Shown here piece after piece: positions 8,957 through 16,635 of a DNA stretch of 64,000 bases. Source of the stretch: Paenibacillus sp. FSL R7-0345 (lineage in GTDB: Bacteria; Bacillota; Bacilli; Paenibacillales; Paenibacillaceae); the NCBI RefSeq assembly GCF_038595055.1, contig NZ_CP152002.1:4756501-4820500 (forward strand), in the 5' to 3' direction. The translations under genes were made by a program, and so were the position numbers. Under the pieces are notes generated by a model. It searched no databases. It worked only from the letters and a program-made list of their open reading frames with translations, and was not told the origin of the DNA. The first letter of the stretch is position 1. Each line of letters opens with the position of its first letter.

Positions 8957-9298
8957 TTAGCTTTGAATCAAAGTGCCCTGCAGGGTAACCTTCACGCTGT
9001 CACCGTCTACAGTAACAGGGAATGTCGCTACCGTACCGTTATCAGGAGCTTGAACCTCTCCGCTGCGCAGATCAATTTTCCAGTCATACAGCGGATCATA
9101 CAGATAATGTCCGGATACGATTCCTTCCGCGAGCGGACCGCCCTTCGGATGAGGATTCTTGTTCTCCACTGCGAAAATCTGGCCATCCGAGGTTTTGAAC
9201 ACAGCCAGCTCCACAGGACCGCAGCCGATTACACGCCCGATCTGCGGCAGGAAATGCTGAACCGTCCCAATCGTGTACTCATGATTTGTATTTTCCAT
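8957..9298 (-). CDS. nirD: Nitrite reductase small subunit, Rieske-like
   Basis: A 113-residue NirD/NasE-type protein with a Rieske-like beta fold. As in other NirD proteins the cluster ligands are absent: where a Rieske protein has C-x-H and C-x2-H, this one reads NKNPHPKGGPL and GHYLYDPLYDWKIDL. It is the small subunit of NADH-dependent siroheme nitrite reductase and has no cluster of its own. It starts 27 bases after nirB with AGGAGG upstream, and nirC follows, so the three are one operon. Confidence 0.92.
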   Translation of the reverse strand: MENTNHEYTIGTVQHFLPQIGRVIGCGPVELAVFKTSDGQIFAVENKNPHPKGGPLAEGIVSGHYLYDPLYDWKIDLRSGEVQAPDNGTVATFPVTVDGDSVKVTLQGTLIQS

Positions 9299-9325
9299 TG
9301 TTCTCTCTCCTCCTGAGCTTCCGTA

Positions 9326-11755
9326 TTAGTGCTGTGCTTTTTCAAACAATGCGCTGCGCGTGTCTTCGTCTTTCAGCATTTTTTCCCATGGATCGGACAC
9401 CTGGGCCAGGGCAAAGTCAATCCGTGCCGCCAGCTCCTTGCGGTTCTCCTCGTTGTTCAGAATGACACTCTGGATCTTTTCAAGACCCATGCGTTCTACC
9501 CACTCCGAGGTTCTTTCCAGATAATTGCCGGTTTCACGGTAGAACTGCATTACAGCAGAGCACACTTCGATCAGCTCTTCATCCGTCTTCACTTTGCAGA
9601 AGGAATCTGCAATACGCGGTTTAATACCGCCGTTACCGCCGATAAATACTTCCCATCCGCCGTCGTTGCCGACGATACCGATGTCCTTGGTGCATGATTC
9701 CGCACAGTTACGCGGGCAGCCGTTAACCGCCATTTTGAACTTGGCCGGGAAATCAAGCCGTTCGTATTTACGCTCAAGGAGTGCGCCCATTCCCATGGAA
9801 TCCTGGGTTCCGAAACGGCAGAACTGGCTGCCGACACAGGTTTTAACAGTACGAAGGGATTTAGCATAAGCATAACCGGATGGCATATCCAGCTCTTCCC
9901 ACACTTTAGGCACATCTTCTTTTTTGACACCAATCAGATCCAGACGCTGTCCGCCGGTTACCTTCACTACCTTCACATCATATTTCAGGGATACATCAGC
10001 AATCCGTTTCAGATCTTCCGGTGTAGTTACACCGCCGTACATACGCGGAACAACTGTAAAGGTACCATCCTTCTGAATATTGGCGCTCATACGCTCATTG
10101 ACAAAACGTGATTCTTTCTCGTCTTCATGAGTGTCCGGATAAATCATGCCCAGGTAGTAGTTGACGGCCGGACGGCATTTGGAGCAGCCTTCAGGCTGTT
10201 TCCACTCCAGCACGTTCATAACTTCCTTGGTAGTCTTGAGTCCCTTCGCTGTAATCTCAGCAACAATTTCATCACGGCTGAGCGAGGTACAGCCGCAGAT
10301 TCCGGCTTTGGCGCTCTCTTTAAAGCTGTCACCGAGCACGAACTGGAGGATCTGTTCAACAACCGGCTTACAGCCGCCGCATGAACGTGTTGCTCCGGTG
10401 CAGGCTTTAATTTCATCAACAGTTGTAAAGCCGTTCTCTGTCACCGCATCGACAATCGCTTTTTTGGTAACCCCGTTACAGCCGCAGACGATTTCTTCAT
10501 CAGCCATCGCTTCTACGGACATACCCTTTTTGGCACTTCCCCCGCTGCCGCAGCAGCCGGTTCCCATTACTTCGCTGTAAATCTCATCCGTCATCTCTGT
10601 GCCTTGTTTCACAAGCTTTTGCAGATTAGCAGATTCGGTTACATCACCGAACAGTACCGCACCGACGATCACATTATTTTTGAGCAAAATCTTCTTATAG
10701 GTTCTCTTCCACTCATCTTTGGCAGAGATAACAGTATGCTCCGGTGTATCCGTAAACTCACCTGCCGAAAAGACATCCACGCCGGAAATTTTCAGCTTAG
10801 TCGATACAACCGAACCTTCATACGGCTGGGTAGCTGCTCCGCACAGGTGCTTCGCCAATACCATTCCCTGTTCGAACAATGGGGCTACCAGACCGTAGCA
10901 GGTACCGCGGTGCTCTGTACATTCACCAACGGAGTAAACATTCTCCATCGAAGTCTGCAGGTAATCGTCAACGACAATCCCGCGGTTTACGGTGATGCCG
11001 CTGTCTTTGGCCAGCTGGGTATTCGGCTTGATGCCTACTGCCATAACCACAAAATCCGCCTGCAGCTCGGTGCCGTCACTGAATCTTAGTCCGTTAACGC
11101 GTTCATCTCCGGTCAATTCCGCTGTCTGCTTGCCCATCGCGAACTTCACACCTTGGCGTGTAAGCTCTGCCTGCAGCATCGACGATGCGGTGTGGTCAAG
11201 CTGGCGCTCCATCAGATCCTCAAGCAGATGCACTACTGTTACATCCATGCCGAGGTTAACCAGTCCTTTTGCCGCTTCAAGCCCGAGCAGGCCGCCGCCG
11301 ATTACTGCTGCTGTACGGTACTGCTTGGCCGCCGCCAGCATGGCATCACAGTCAGCAATGTCGCGGAACCCCACCACGCCTTCTTTGGTGCTGCCTGGAA
11401 CAGGCAGAATGAAGGAGTTGGAGCCTGTTGCAATAATGACTTTATCGTAAGGAACAGCCTGTCCGTTATCTGCGATAACCTGGCGGGATTCCTCATCGAT
11501 CTTTACAACCGTAGTTCCTGTATGCAGGGTAATGTTGTTATCTGCGTACCACTGGCGGTCATTTAGAATAATATCTTCAATACTTTTGCTGCCTTCAAGT
11601 ACATAGGACAGCATAATCCGGTTATAGTTGGGGTGAGGCTCACTGCCGAAGATCGTAATATCATAAGCGCCGCCCAGCTTCAAAATCTGTTCAATAGTCC
11701 CTACGCCTGCCATCCCGTTGCCTATCAATACTAACTTTTGTCTCTCCATTCTCAC
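9326..11755 (-). CDS. nirB: NADH-dependent nitrite reductase large subunit
   Basis: An 809-residue NirB/NasD protein that reduces nitrite to ammonium with NADH. Domains in order: FAD/NAD oxidoreductase (starts LVLIGNGMAG), two BFD-like [2Fe-2S] modules (VCGCNGVTK...CTGATRSCGGC and GICGCTSLS...GCSKCRP), then the ferredoxin half-domain and siroheme/[4Fe-4S] domain with C-x5-C (CVGSQFC) and C-x3-C (CPRNC). I chose the GTG at 11755 because GGGGAGG lies 8 bases before it; the next ATG (11749) would be 14 bases away. First gene of nirBDC. Two palindromes upstream suggest Fnr control, which argues for an anaerobic dissimilatory role; no assimilatory nitrate reductase gene is visible here. Confidence 0.95.
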   Translation of the reverse strand: MRMERQKLVLIGNGMAGVGTIEQILKLGGAYDITIFGSEPHPNYNRIMLSYVLEGSKSIEDIILNDRQWYADNNITLHTGTTVVKIDEESRQVIADNGQAVPYDKVIIATGSNSFILPVPGSTKEGVVGFRDIADCDAMLAAAKQYRTAAVIGGGLLGLEAAKGLVNLGMDVTVVHLLEDLMERQLDHTASSMLQAELTRQGVKFAMGKQTAELTGDERVNGLRFSDGTELQADFVVMAVGIKPNTQLAKDSGITVNRGIVVDDYLQTSMENVYSVGECTEHRGTCYGLVAPLFEQGMVLAKHLCGAATQPYEGSVVSTKLKISGVDVFSAGEFTDTPEHTVISAKDEWKRTYKKILLKNNVIVGAVLFGDVTESANLQKLVKQGTEMTDEIYSEVMGTGCCGSGGSAKKGMSVEAMADEEIVCGCNGVTKKAIVDAVTENGFTTVDEIKACTGATRSCGGCKPVVEQILQFVLGDSFKESAKAGICGCTSLSRDEIVAEITAKGLKTTKEVMNVLEWKQPEGCSKCRPAVNYYLGMIYPDTHEDEKESRFVNERMSANIQKDGTFTVVPRMYGGVTTPEDLKRIADVSLKYDVKVVKVTGGQRLDLIGVKKEDVPKVWEELDMPSGYAYAKSLRTVKTCVGSQFCRFGTQDSMGMGALLERKYERLDFPAKFKMAVNGCPRNCAESCTKDIGIVGNDGGWEVFIGGNGGIKPRIADSFCKVKTDEELIEVCSAVMQFYRETGNYLERTSEWVERMGLEKIQSVILNNEENRKELAARIDFALAQVSDPWEKMLKDEDTRSALFEKAQH

Positions 11756-11812
11756 TGTTAAAACCTCCCCGAAGCTTTTAAAAAATCCTTTTGCTTTCTA
11801 TCTCGTATCTGA

Positions 11813-11818
11813 ATTATA
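11813..11818 (-). promoter_or_regulatory. nirB promoter -10 element
   Basis: The minus strand reads TATAAT here, with no good -35. Transcription would start near 11806, about 50 bases before the nirB GTG. The upstream Fnr box is centred about 42 bases before that start, the class II activator position. Confidence 0.6.
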
Positions 11819-11840
11819 CATTTTAAATTTAAATGGCATT

Positions 11841-11856
11841 TGTGATTAGAATCACA
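11841..11856. promoter_or_regulatory. Perfect Fnr box upstream of nirB
   Basis: TGTGATTAGAATCACA matches the Bacillus Fnr consensus TGTGA-N6-TCACA in every fixed position. It is centred near -42 from the predicted nirB start, where Fnr activates in B. subtilis. Confidence 0.8.
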
Positions 11857-11860
11857 TTAA

Positions 11861-11878
11861 TTGTGAATGTTTTCACAA
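11861..11878. promoter_or_regulatory. Second palindrome upstream of nirB, Fnr or Rex site
   Basis: TTGTGAATGTTTTCACAA is a perfect Fnr box (TGTGA-N6-TCACA) and also exactly the Rex operator consensus TTGTGAA-N4-TTCACAA. It is centred 21 bases upstream of the first box, two helical turns away, near -63. Confidence 0.75.
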
Positions 11879-11930
11879 TATTACATGTTATGTTAGCTTA
11901 CATTTGATCAGTGGAACACTTAAAGTTTGC

Positions 11931-11986
11931 AAAAAAAGCAGCCAGGTTTCTCAGTAGCCGCCACCGGCGTATAGAGAAACCTGGCT
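11931..11986 (-). terminator. Terminator of the DUF4430-like lipoprotein gene
   Basis: A perfect 13-bp stem (11940-11952 with 11974-11986) encloses a smaller GCCG/CGGC hairpin. The minus strand continues GCTTTTTTT. It lies 31 bases past the lipoprotein stop and insulates the nirB promoter. Confidence 0.88.
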
Positions 11987-12017
11987 ATAAAAACCATCTG
12001 CACCTGACCTTCTTCCC

Positions 12018-12713
12018 TTACCGCAAAACAAGTGAAATCTCCAGCTCATCCTGGATTCTCAGCTTCATATCGATGCCGCTGTCCAGCAGTGTCTTGTCAT
12101 TCAGCTTCAGCTTCCATTCTTCATTTGAAAGCGGCTTGTATTCTTTGACAGCAAGCAGTGTCCTGTTGTTTTCGGCCAGATGAACCAGGCCGCTGCTCTT
12201 CAGCATCCCCCGCACCGTCAGATCCTCGGTATATGGGATGACATAGGAGTGGGTCAGCTCAGGCTGGCCGCTCCCGCCGTTGACGGTCAGTATAACCGGT
12301 CGGAGCGGAGTGTCCTGTACAGCTTCAGCTGTTATCAGGATTGTATCCTCCCGCTTTACCACGGTGCTTAGATCAGTAACGGGCTTGCCGCTTAATTGAA
12401 TCTCCCAGTCCATGTCAGGACTGAGCGATATGTGGTTTACAGTCAACAAAGAAGTGCCGTCTCCGGCAAAAGTGACAAGGCTGCTGGCATCAAGCAGTTC
12501 CTTAACAGTGATATCCGGCTTATACGCATCACTGATCTGCCGTCCTGAGCTGCCGGTCAGATCCGTGTCCCCTACTTTCAGGGAGAACACTGGCTGAACA
12601 GCACCGGCAGCAGCATTATTTACCTCCAGATTCCCGTTCAGGGCTTTACAGCCCCCGGCAATCACAATTAGCATGAGTCCCAGACAAACCCGCCACAGCA
12701 ACTTCACTGTCAT
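12018..12713 (-). CDS. Lipoprotein with two tandem repeats of a DUF4430-like fold
   Basis: A 231-residue exported lipoprotein: lysine-containing N-terminus, hydrophobic stretch, and lipobox IAGGC (Cys about 22). The mature part has two related halves. Each has a VKELLDASSLV / VRGMLKSSGLV helix, then LLTVNHISLSPDMDWEIQLSG / LLAVKEYKPLSNEEWKLKLND, and ends with a DTILI / DELEISL strand. This repeat resembles the DUF4430/SLBB ubiquitin-like fold used by proteins that hold cofactors or polysaccharides; the assignment is by pattern only. It lies between nirB and ric but has its own terminator. Function unknown. Confidence 0.8.
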   Translation of the reverse strand: MTVKLLWRVCLGLMLIVIAGGCKALNGNLEVNNAAAGAVQPVFSLKVGDTDLTGSSGRQISDAYKPDITVKELLDASSLVTFAGDGTSLLTVNHISLSPDMDWEIQLSGKPVTDLSTVVKREDTILITAEAVQDTPLRPVILTVNGGSGQPELTHSYVIPYTEDLTVRGMLKSSGLVHLAENNRTLLAVKEYKPLSNEEWKLKLNDKTLLDSGIDMKLRIQDELEISLVLR

Positions 12714-12826
12714 TTACCGGCACCGCCTTCTTTGGCCTGAACACAGCTTCCAGCATTTTCACAGGCCTGTAGTTGTTATGTATTCATCTTATTTAAGGAT
12801 AACGTAAATGGACAGGCTTCTCAAAT

Positions 12827-12852
12827 AAAAAAAGCCCCCCAAGGGGCTTTTT
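12827..12852 (-). terminator. Terminator of ric
   Basis: A 10-bp stem AAAAAGCCCC / GGGGCTTTTT (12829-12838 with 12843-12852) closes on a CCAA loop, with T-runs on both sides so it can work in both directions. It lies 17 bases past the ric stop. Confidence 0.88.
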
Positions 12853-12868
12853 CAACAGCAGACGTTGC

Positions 12869-13600
12869 TTATGCTTGTTGATAACGCAAGAACAGGTTGT
12901 TGTTCTCAAGGTGTACATGCTCGAAGGTCATGCCTTCCAGCTCTTCAAGCCGGGCATAGGTCAGACGGTAAGTGGTGCAGGCATGCGGCGGCGGGGTGAA
13001 GTCATTAGTAACCGCACGCAGCTCACGCAGAATTTCGCCGGCCCCATCATGCTCCTGCTCCAGATTGTGCAGCAGTTCATGCAGCTCAGCCAATTTTTGC
13101 TCGCTTGGATTTTCGCTGTAAGCCAGCATTTTAGGGAATTCCACTTCCTCTTCCTGTGCTGTGTGCTTCAGCAGATCTTCACGCAGCAGGTTGAACAGAC
13201 GGTGCACTTCAGCCAGATGAGGGGAATCATCGCCGTGGACACGGAAGACCTTGGTTACGTTCTGGCTGATCTGCGGAAGCTCTTCACGGAGGTAGCGGTG
13301 ATGCTTGTTCACAATATGCTCAACCAGCTCACGGGACGAGGCCTGATTCCATTTCGTATCTTCTTCTAGTACAGGATGCTCCTCTACCAGCTTGTGCAGA
13401 TCTCCGAGCAGCTGGTCTGCATTCAGACCCTTTTCTTCGGCTGCTTCAGCCAGCGGCTTGGCGCCACCGCAGCAAAAGTCGATCCGCTGTCCTTTGAAAT
13501 AATCTGCTGCTTTCGGAAATTGCAGTACGATATCTCTTACAAAATCTTCACCGCTGAAGCTAAGCTGTTCTGTTGTATGGTTTAGTTGATTGGCCGTCAT
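12869..13600 (-). CDS. ric: Iron-sulfur cluster repair di-iron protein (RIC/ScdA/YtfE)
   Basis: A 243-residue RIC protein that repairs iron-sulfur clusters damaged by nitric oxide or peroxide. The N-terminal ScdA_N (DUF542) domain carries the conserved IDFCCGG (about 40-46); the hemerythrin-like bundle holds the di-iron ligands in HIVNKHHRYLREELP, HTAQEEEVEFP, ELLHNLEQEHDGAGE and FEHVHLENNNLFLR. The start MTANQLN is chosen because AAAGGGAGGG lies 6 bases before it; a longer frame reaches 17 codons further up. The position beside nirBDC fits a nitrosative-stress role, since nitrite reduction yields NO as a by-product. A degenerate Fnr-type site is found in its promoter. Confidence 0.93.
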   Translation of the reverse strand: MTANQLNHTTEQLSFSGEDFVRDIVLQFPKAADYFKGQRIDFCCGGAKPLAEAAEEKGLNADQLLGDLHKLVEEHPVLEEDTKWNQASSRELVEHIVNKHHRYLREELPQISQNVTKVFRVHGDDSPHLAEVHRLFNLLREDLLKHTAQEEEVEFPKMLAYSENPSEQKLAELHELLHNLEQEHDGAGEILRELRAVTNDFTPPPHACTTYRLTYARLEELEGMTFEHVHLENNNLFLRYQQA

Positions 13601-13647
13601 AATAGGCCCTCCCTTTGTTATTGGTCTAGGTTCTTTCTTACCTCTAC

Positions 13648-13690
13648 ACAATAACGCTTAGCCAAACCCCGGCTTGTGATTTTACGCACT
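13648..13690 (-). promoter_or_regulatory. Predicted ric promoter with degenerate Fnr-type site
   Basis: The minus strand reads TATTGT at 13648-13653 as a possible -10. A TGTGA-N6-GCACT site (13675-13690; 8 of 10 fixed bases match Fnr) is centred 41.5 bases upstream of the implied start, the usual Fnr distance. Confidence 0.4.
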
Positions 13691-13695
13691 AAATA

Positions 13696-13709
13696 AATAA
13701 AATTTTATT
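13696..13709. promoter_or_regulatory. 14-bp AT palindrome upstream of ric
   Basis: AATAAAATTTTATT is a perfect palindrome just beyond the possible Fnr site of ric. NO-responsive NsrR operators are AT-rich palindromes of this sort, but this one does not match that consensus well. Confidence 0.3.
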
Positions 13710-13745
13710 GAACGCTTATTTCAAAAAGAAATGAAGCTTAGCAGC

Positions 13746-13774
13746 ATAAAAAGCACCCCTGGAAAGGAGTGCTT
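13746..13774 (-). terminator. Terminator of the 240-residue unknown gene
   Basis: A 10-bp stem with one mismatch (13751-13760 with 13765-13774) closes on GGAA; the minus strand then reads TTTTTATG. Confidence 0.75.
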
Positions 13775-13800
13775 AGGGCAATCCATCAGCATCAAATTGA

Positions 13801-14523
13801 CTACAGAATAGTTGCCCGCATATACGTACGCTTCCCCTGTGCGTCCTTCAGATATGGACCTAGCCCGGCGAACCTGGAATGGTCAACATACACACCGGTC
13901 ATCCAACGGCCTTCCGTCAGCCCTCCATTCCACTGCAGCACCAGATCAGGGGCGGATATCCATTCCTGATACACCTGTATATGATCTTCCTTATATTCTT
14001 TGAAAGGCTTGCCGTTCTCAATCAGCCGGAATGAGCTGACATAAGTCGGCACAAAATAGCTCGATATCGTATCCAGATCGTCCCCATCCAGAAAAGCGTC
14101 ACTGCCCAGATAATGCTGGAACAGCAGCGTATTCTCATACAGTGACCAAATAACCGCCTGTAACACCATGCTCTGCCTTATTCCGTTATGAAAAGTGAAC
14201 AGCCGCTGCCGGCCTGTTGCGGCCCGCTTTGCAGCATCCGCCGGCTCCAGGCAATGCCGCTCACAACCGATACACTTCCAGCCGGCTGGACTCTGAATCC
14301 ATTTCTGAAACACACTACCGCTGTCATTATCTCCTTTATATAATGAGGAAATAATTTCATAGGGCACGCCGATCCACGAATCCCACAAGGAGCCGGGAAG
14401 ATGGCCGTGCAGCATGAATAGCGCTTTATCGTAAATAAGCTGCACTTTAATCGAAGCGGTCTCCAGTTCGGCAACATCCTTTTTTCCATAGGTTATTTCC
14501 CGGGAAAACAAGGTGGTTTTCAT
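13801..14523 (-). CDS. Protein of unknown function with C-x2-C-x3-C motif
   Basis: I do not recognise this 240-residue protein. AGGAGG stands 8 bases before its ATG, so it is a real gene. It has no signal peptide or membrane segment. Near residue 84-91 it carries WKCIGCERHC, three cysteines and a His that could bind zinc or an iron-sulfur cluster, after which the charged segment AADAAKRAATGRQR would suit nucleic-acid contact. The C-terminal half is rich in aromatic residues (SYFVPTYVSSF, VLQWNGGLTEGRWMTG). It has its own terminator and lies between ric and an HxlR regulator. Confidence 0.7.
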   Translation of the reverse strand: MKTTLFSREITYGKKDVAELETASIKVQLIYDKALFMLHGHLPGSLWDSWIGVPYEIISSLYKGDNDSGSVFQKWIQSPAGWKCIGCERHCLEPADAAKRAATGRQRLFTFHNGIRQSMVLQAVIWSLYENTLLFQHYLGSDAFLDGDDLDTISSYFVPTYVSSFRLIENGKPFKEYKEDHIQVYQEWISAPDLVLQWNGGLTEGRWMTGVYVDHSRFAGLGPYLKDAQGKRTYMRATIL

Positions 14524-14715
14524 CTTCCTCGCCTCCTAAAAATGTTGTGCAGAACGGACTCCACAAATTGATTGCGCTTTCACTCTTATTCCCTGCGACA
14601 TCATAATCAGCGGTTAGACAGGCTGGCCTCACCAGTTTTTCCTATTATATTACATTTCCACACTCATTGTGCAAGTTTTATTTTGTTAAAATCTAATATT
14701 TTCCTCCACGCTGTT

Positions 14716-14751
14716 GAAAAAGCCCCTCTTTCCATAAAGGATAAAGGGGCT
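14716..14751 (-). terminator. Terminator of the HxlR regulator gene
   Basis: AGCCCCT (14721-14727) pairs with AGGGGCT (14745-14751), extended inward by an imperfect stem. The minus strand continues TTTTTC. It lies 25 bases after the stop. Confidence 0.75.
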
Positions 14752-14775
14752 ATCATCAGGACTACAGTAGCGGGA

Positions 14776-15093
14776 CTACTCGACCCAGCTCTCGGCCCAG
14801 GACTGAATCTGCTGCATGACCGGCTCAAGCGCGCGGCCCTTTGGCGTTAATTCGTACTCGATGCGTACCGGCGTTTCAGGATACACATGTCTTACCAGAA
14901 TGCCTTCACATTCCAGATCCTTCATCCGTTCCGACAGCATTTTATCGCTCATTGACGGAATCAGTCCGGAGATATCCTTGAAGCGCTTCGGCCCGCTCAT
15001 CAATGTCTGGATAATAAGTCCATTCCAGCGTTTGCCTAAGAAAGAGAAGGCCGTTTCGAATCTTGGGCACATCGTCATCTGATGTTCTTCCAT
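14776..15093 (-). CDS. HxlR-family winged-helix regulator
   Basis: A 105-residue HxlR/MarR-like regulator. The family pattern is complete: N-terminal CPRFETAFSFLGKRW with the conserved Cys used for redox or electrophile sensing in YodB-type members, ISGLIPSMSDKMLSERMKDLE as the HTH, and YELTPKGRAL in the wing and dimer helix. The ATG at 15093 has GAGAGG 8 bases upstream; a GTG three codons earlier is the alternative. An inverted repeat TACTA-N5-TAGTA overlaps its promoter, suggesting autorepression. No partner gene is adjacent on the other strand, so the target is unknown. Confidence 0.9.
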   Translation of the reverse strand: MEEHQMTMCPRFETAFSFLGKRWNGLIIQTLMSGPKRFKDISGLIPSMSDKMLSERMKDLECEGILVRHVYPETPVRIEYELTPKGRALEPVMQQIQSWAESWVE

Positions 15094-15119
15094 TGTTCTC
15101 ACCTCTCAGTTGTAAAGCT

Positions 15120-15134
15120 TACTATTAGTTAGTA
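15120..15134. promoter_or_regulatory. Operator-like inverted repeat at the HxlR promoter
   Basis: TACTATTAGTTAGTA has perfect 5-base arms. It overlaps a possible -10 (TATACT on the minus strand, 15131-15136), 27 bases before the ATG. YodB-class operators also have TACT/AGTA arms. Confidence 0.5.
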
Positions 15135-15219
15135 TATATAATTTTAACATATTTATAGCATAATGAACATCGTTTCGCCAAAAAAAATTCATCAGCCCTA
15201 CCTTATTATATCCGTAGTG

Positions 15220-15543
15220 TCAATCCCCTGTGCCTTCCTGCGGCTTGCGCCGGGCGATTGCTTCGGTCACTACGTAAGCCAGATCATCGTTACCGTACAA
15301 CGACAGAACCCCGAGAACCGTATCATCCGAAATATCTCCGGCTTCTTCTTCAGGCACAGTCAGCGCAAGCGCCCGGCCGAGTGCAGCATTCCCCTCCTGC
15401 TGCGGGTAAGCCTGCAAATATAGGGCATGCGGGTCCAGCTTGTTGTTTACGCACCACTGGGCAAATACGAGGATCATCATTTCTTCATCCCGCTTGTAGC
15501 TCTCGATGATTTGTTCCTCCATTGATTTACGGTAATCGTCCAT
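15220..15543 (-). CDS. Small conserved-looking protein of unknown function
   Basis: A 107-residue soluble acidic protein without recognisable domain, starting at an ATG with AGGAG upstream. Sequence features are an N-terminal helix EEQIIESYKRDEEMMILVFAQWC, then LDPHALYLQAYPQQ, and a C-terminal GVLSLYGNDDLAYVVTEAI helix. The low-complexity-free composition and the 18-base gap after the oxidoreductase gene indicate a genuine second gene of that operon. Confidence 0.7.
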   Translation of the reverse strand: MDDYRKSMEEQIIESYKRDEEMMILVFAQWCVNNKLDPHALYLQAYPQQEGNAALGRALALTVPEEEAGDISDDTVLGVLSLYGNDDLAYVVTEAIARRKPQEGTGD

Positions 15544-15561
15544 GTTCCTGCTCCTCTCTGT

Positions 15562-16503
15562 TTATCTGGCAGTCAGCTCTGCCGCCAGCCTGTGACCAGG
15601 CAGTACGGCGGATGCAGAAATGCTACACTGCTCCGGTGTATGAATAGTACTTAAAAAATGCTTGACCGCTCCGCTGAATCCCCTGCGCTCCAGCACCGTA
15701 TCCCAGCTACCAAAGCTTTGGTTGCGCGGCAGTGAGCCTTTTTCATATAACACAACCCGTTCCAGATCTGTTACCTCTACTGATCTCCCGCTGCCGTGCA
15801 GCTCCAGCTTCTCAATATCAGCCCCTGCATCCCTGACCATGCTGTACATCCCGGTAACCCCCCGTTTCCAGCCAAGAATTCCGGAAGACTGCAGCAGCCT
15901 GCCTTCACTGTCGGAGTTGAGACTGCTTTTGAGCAGCTCATAATCGTTACCGCACAGCCACAACAGCAGATCAAGCATATGAATCAGATCATCATGGATC
16001 GTCTCATGGCTGCTGCTTCCATTCTGCAGGCTGGTACGGTGCTTGACGGCATGGCACAGGCTGATGCCGCCTGCCTTCTCGAGCCAGGCCTTGGCTGCCG
16101 TATACATCGGGGCAAACCGCCGGTTAAAGCCAACAGCAAGCAGCAGCCCCCGGTCCTCAGCCAGCTGCGTCATCCGTTGCGATTCTTCCAGTTCATAAGA
16201 CAACGGCTTGTCTACATAAACCGGTAACCCGTGCTCCAAACATTTTGTCACATATTCATAATGGGTTGTAGTGGGACTGTGCACAAATACCGCATCCAGG
16301 TCCCAGGACAGCAGCTCATCCAGATCCGTTGTCCCTTTAGGCAAACGGTAGGAACGGACCGCTCCCTGCACTGTAACCGGCGAATGGCTGAGCACGCCGA
16401 CCAGCTCTGCCTGATCGTGACGGGACAGCAGCGGCAGATATACTTTGCGGGCAATATCGCCGATCCCGATCATCGCGACTTTTTTACGTACGGGAGTATT
16501 CAT
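15562..16503 (-). CDS. Gfo/Idh/MocA-family oxidoreductase
   Basis: A 313-residue NAD(P)-dependent sugar or cyclitol dehydrogenase-like protein. The N-terminal Rossmann fold begins VAMIGIGDIARKVYLPLL; the family motif VDKPLSYELEES (about 96-107) supplies the conserved Lys-Pro of the active site. FNRRFAPMY and the HDDLIHMLDLLLWL helix with a His (about 170) match the C-terminal substrate domain. Length is slightly below the usual 330-390. AAAGGAAG lies upstream of the ATG. It precedes a small unknown gene by 18 bases. The substrate cannot be told. Confidence 0.87.
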   Translation of the reverse strand: MNTPVRKKVAMIGIGDIARKVYLPLLSRHDQAELVGVLSHSPVTVQGAVRSYRLPKGTTDLDELLSWDLDAVFVHSPTTTHYEYVTKCLEHGLPVYVDKPLSYELEESQRMTQLAEDRGLLLAVGFNRRFAPMYTAAKAWLEKAGGISLCHAVKHRTSLQNGSSSHETIHDDLIHMLDLLLWLCGNDYELLKSSLNSDSEGRLLQSSGILGWKRGVTGMYSMVRDAGADIEKLELHGSGRSVEVTDLERVVLYEKGSLPRNQSFGSWDTVLERRGFSGAVKHFLSTIHTPEQCSISASAVLPGHRLAAELTAR

Positions 16504-16635
16504 AGTACATCTTCCTTTACATGTCGTATAGATGTATTATACCGTGACATCACGCCGCGACAATGATCTTTGCTTCATTAATTACTTTTTTTTCAGTATG
16601 ATGAGAGGATCAGCTTGCGAAGGGGCATAGTAGAA

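Noticed and set aside
8957-9298. Functional Rieske [2Fe-2S] cluster in NirD
   Set aside because: The ligand cysteines are absent, as usual for NirD.
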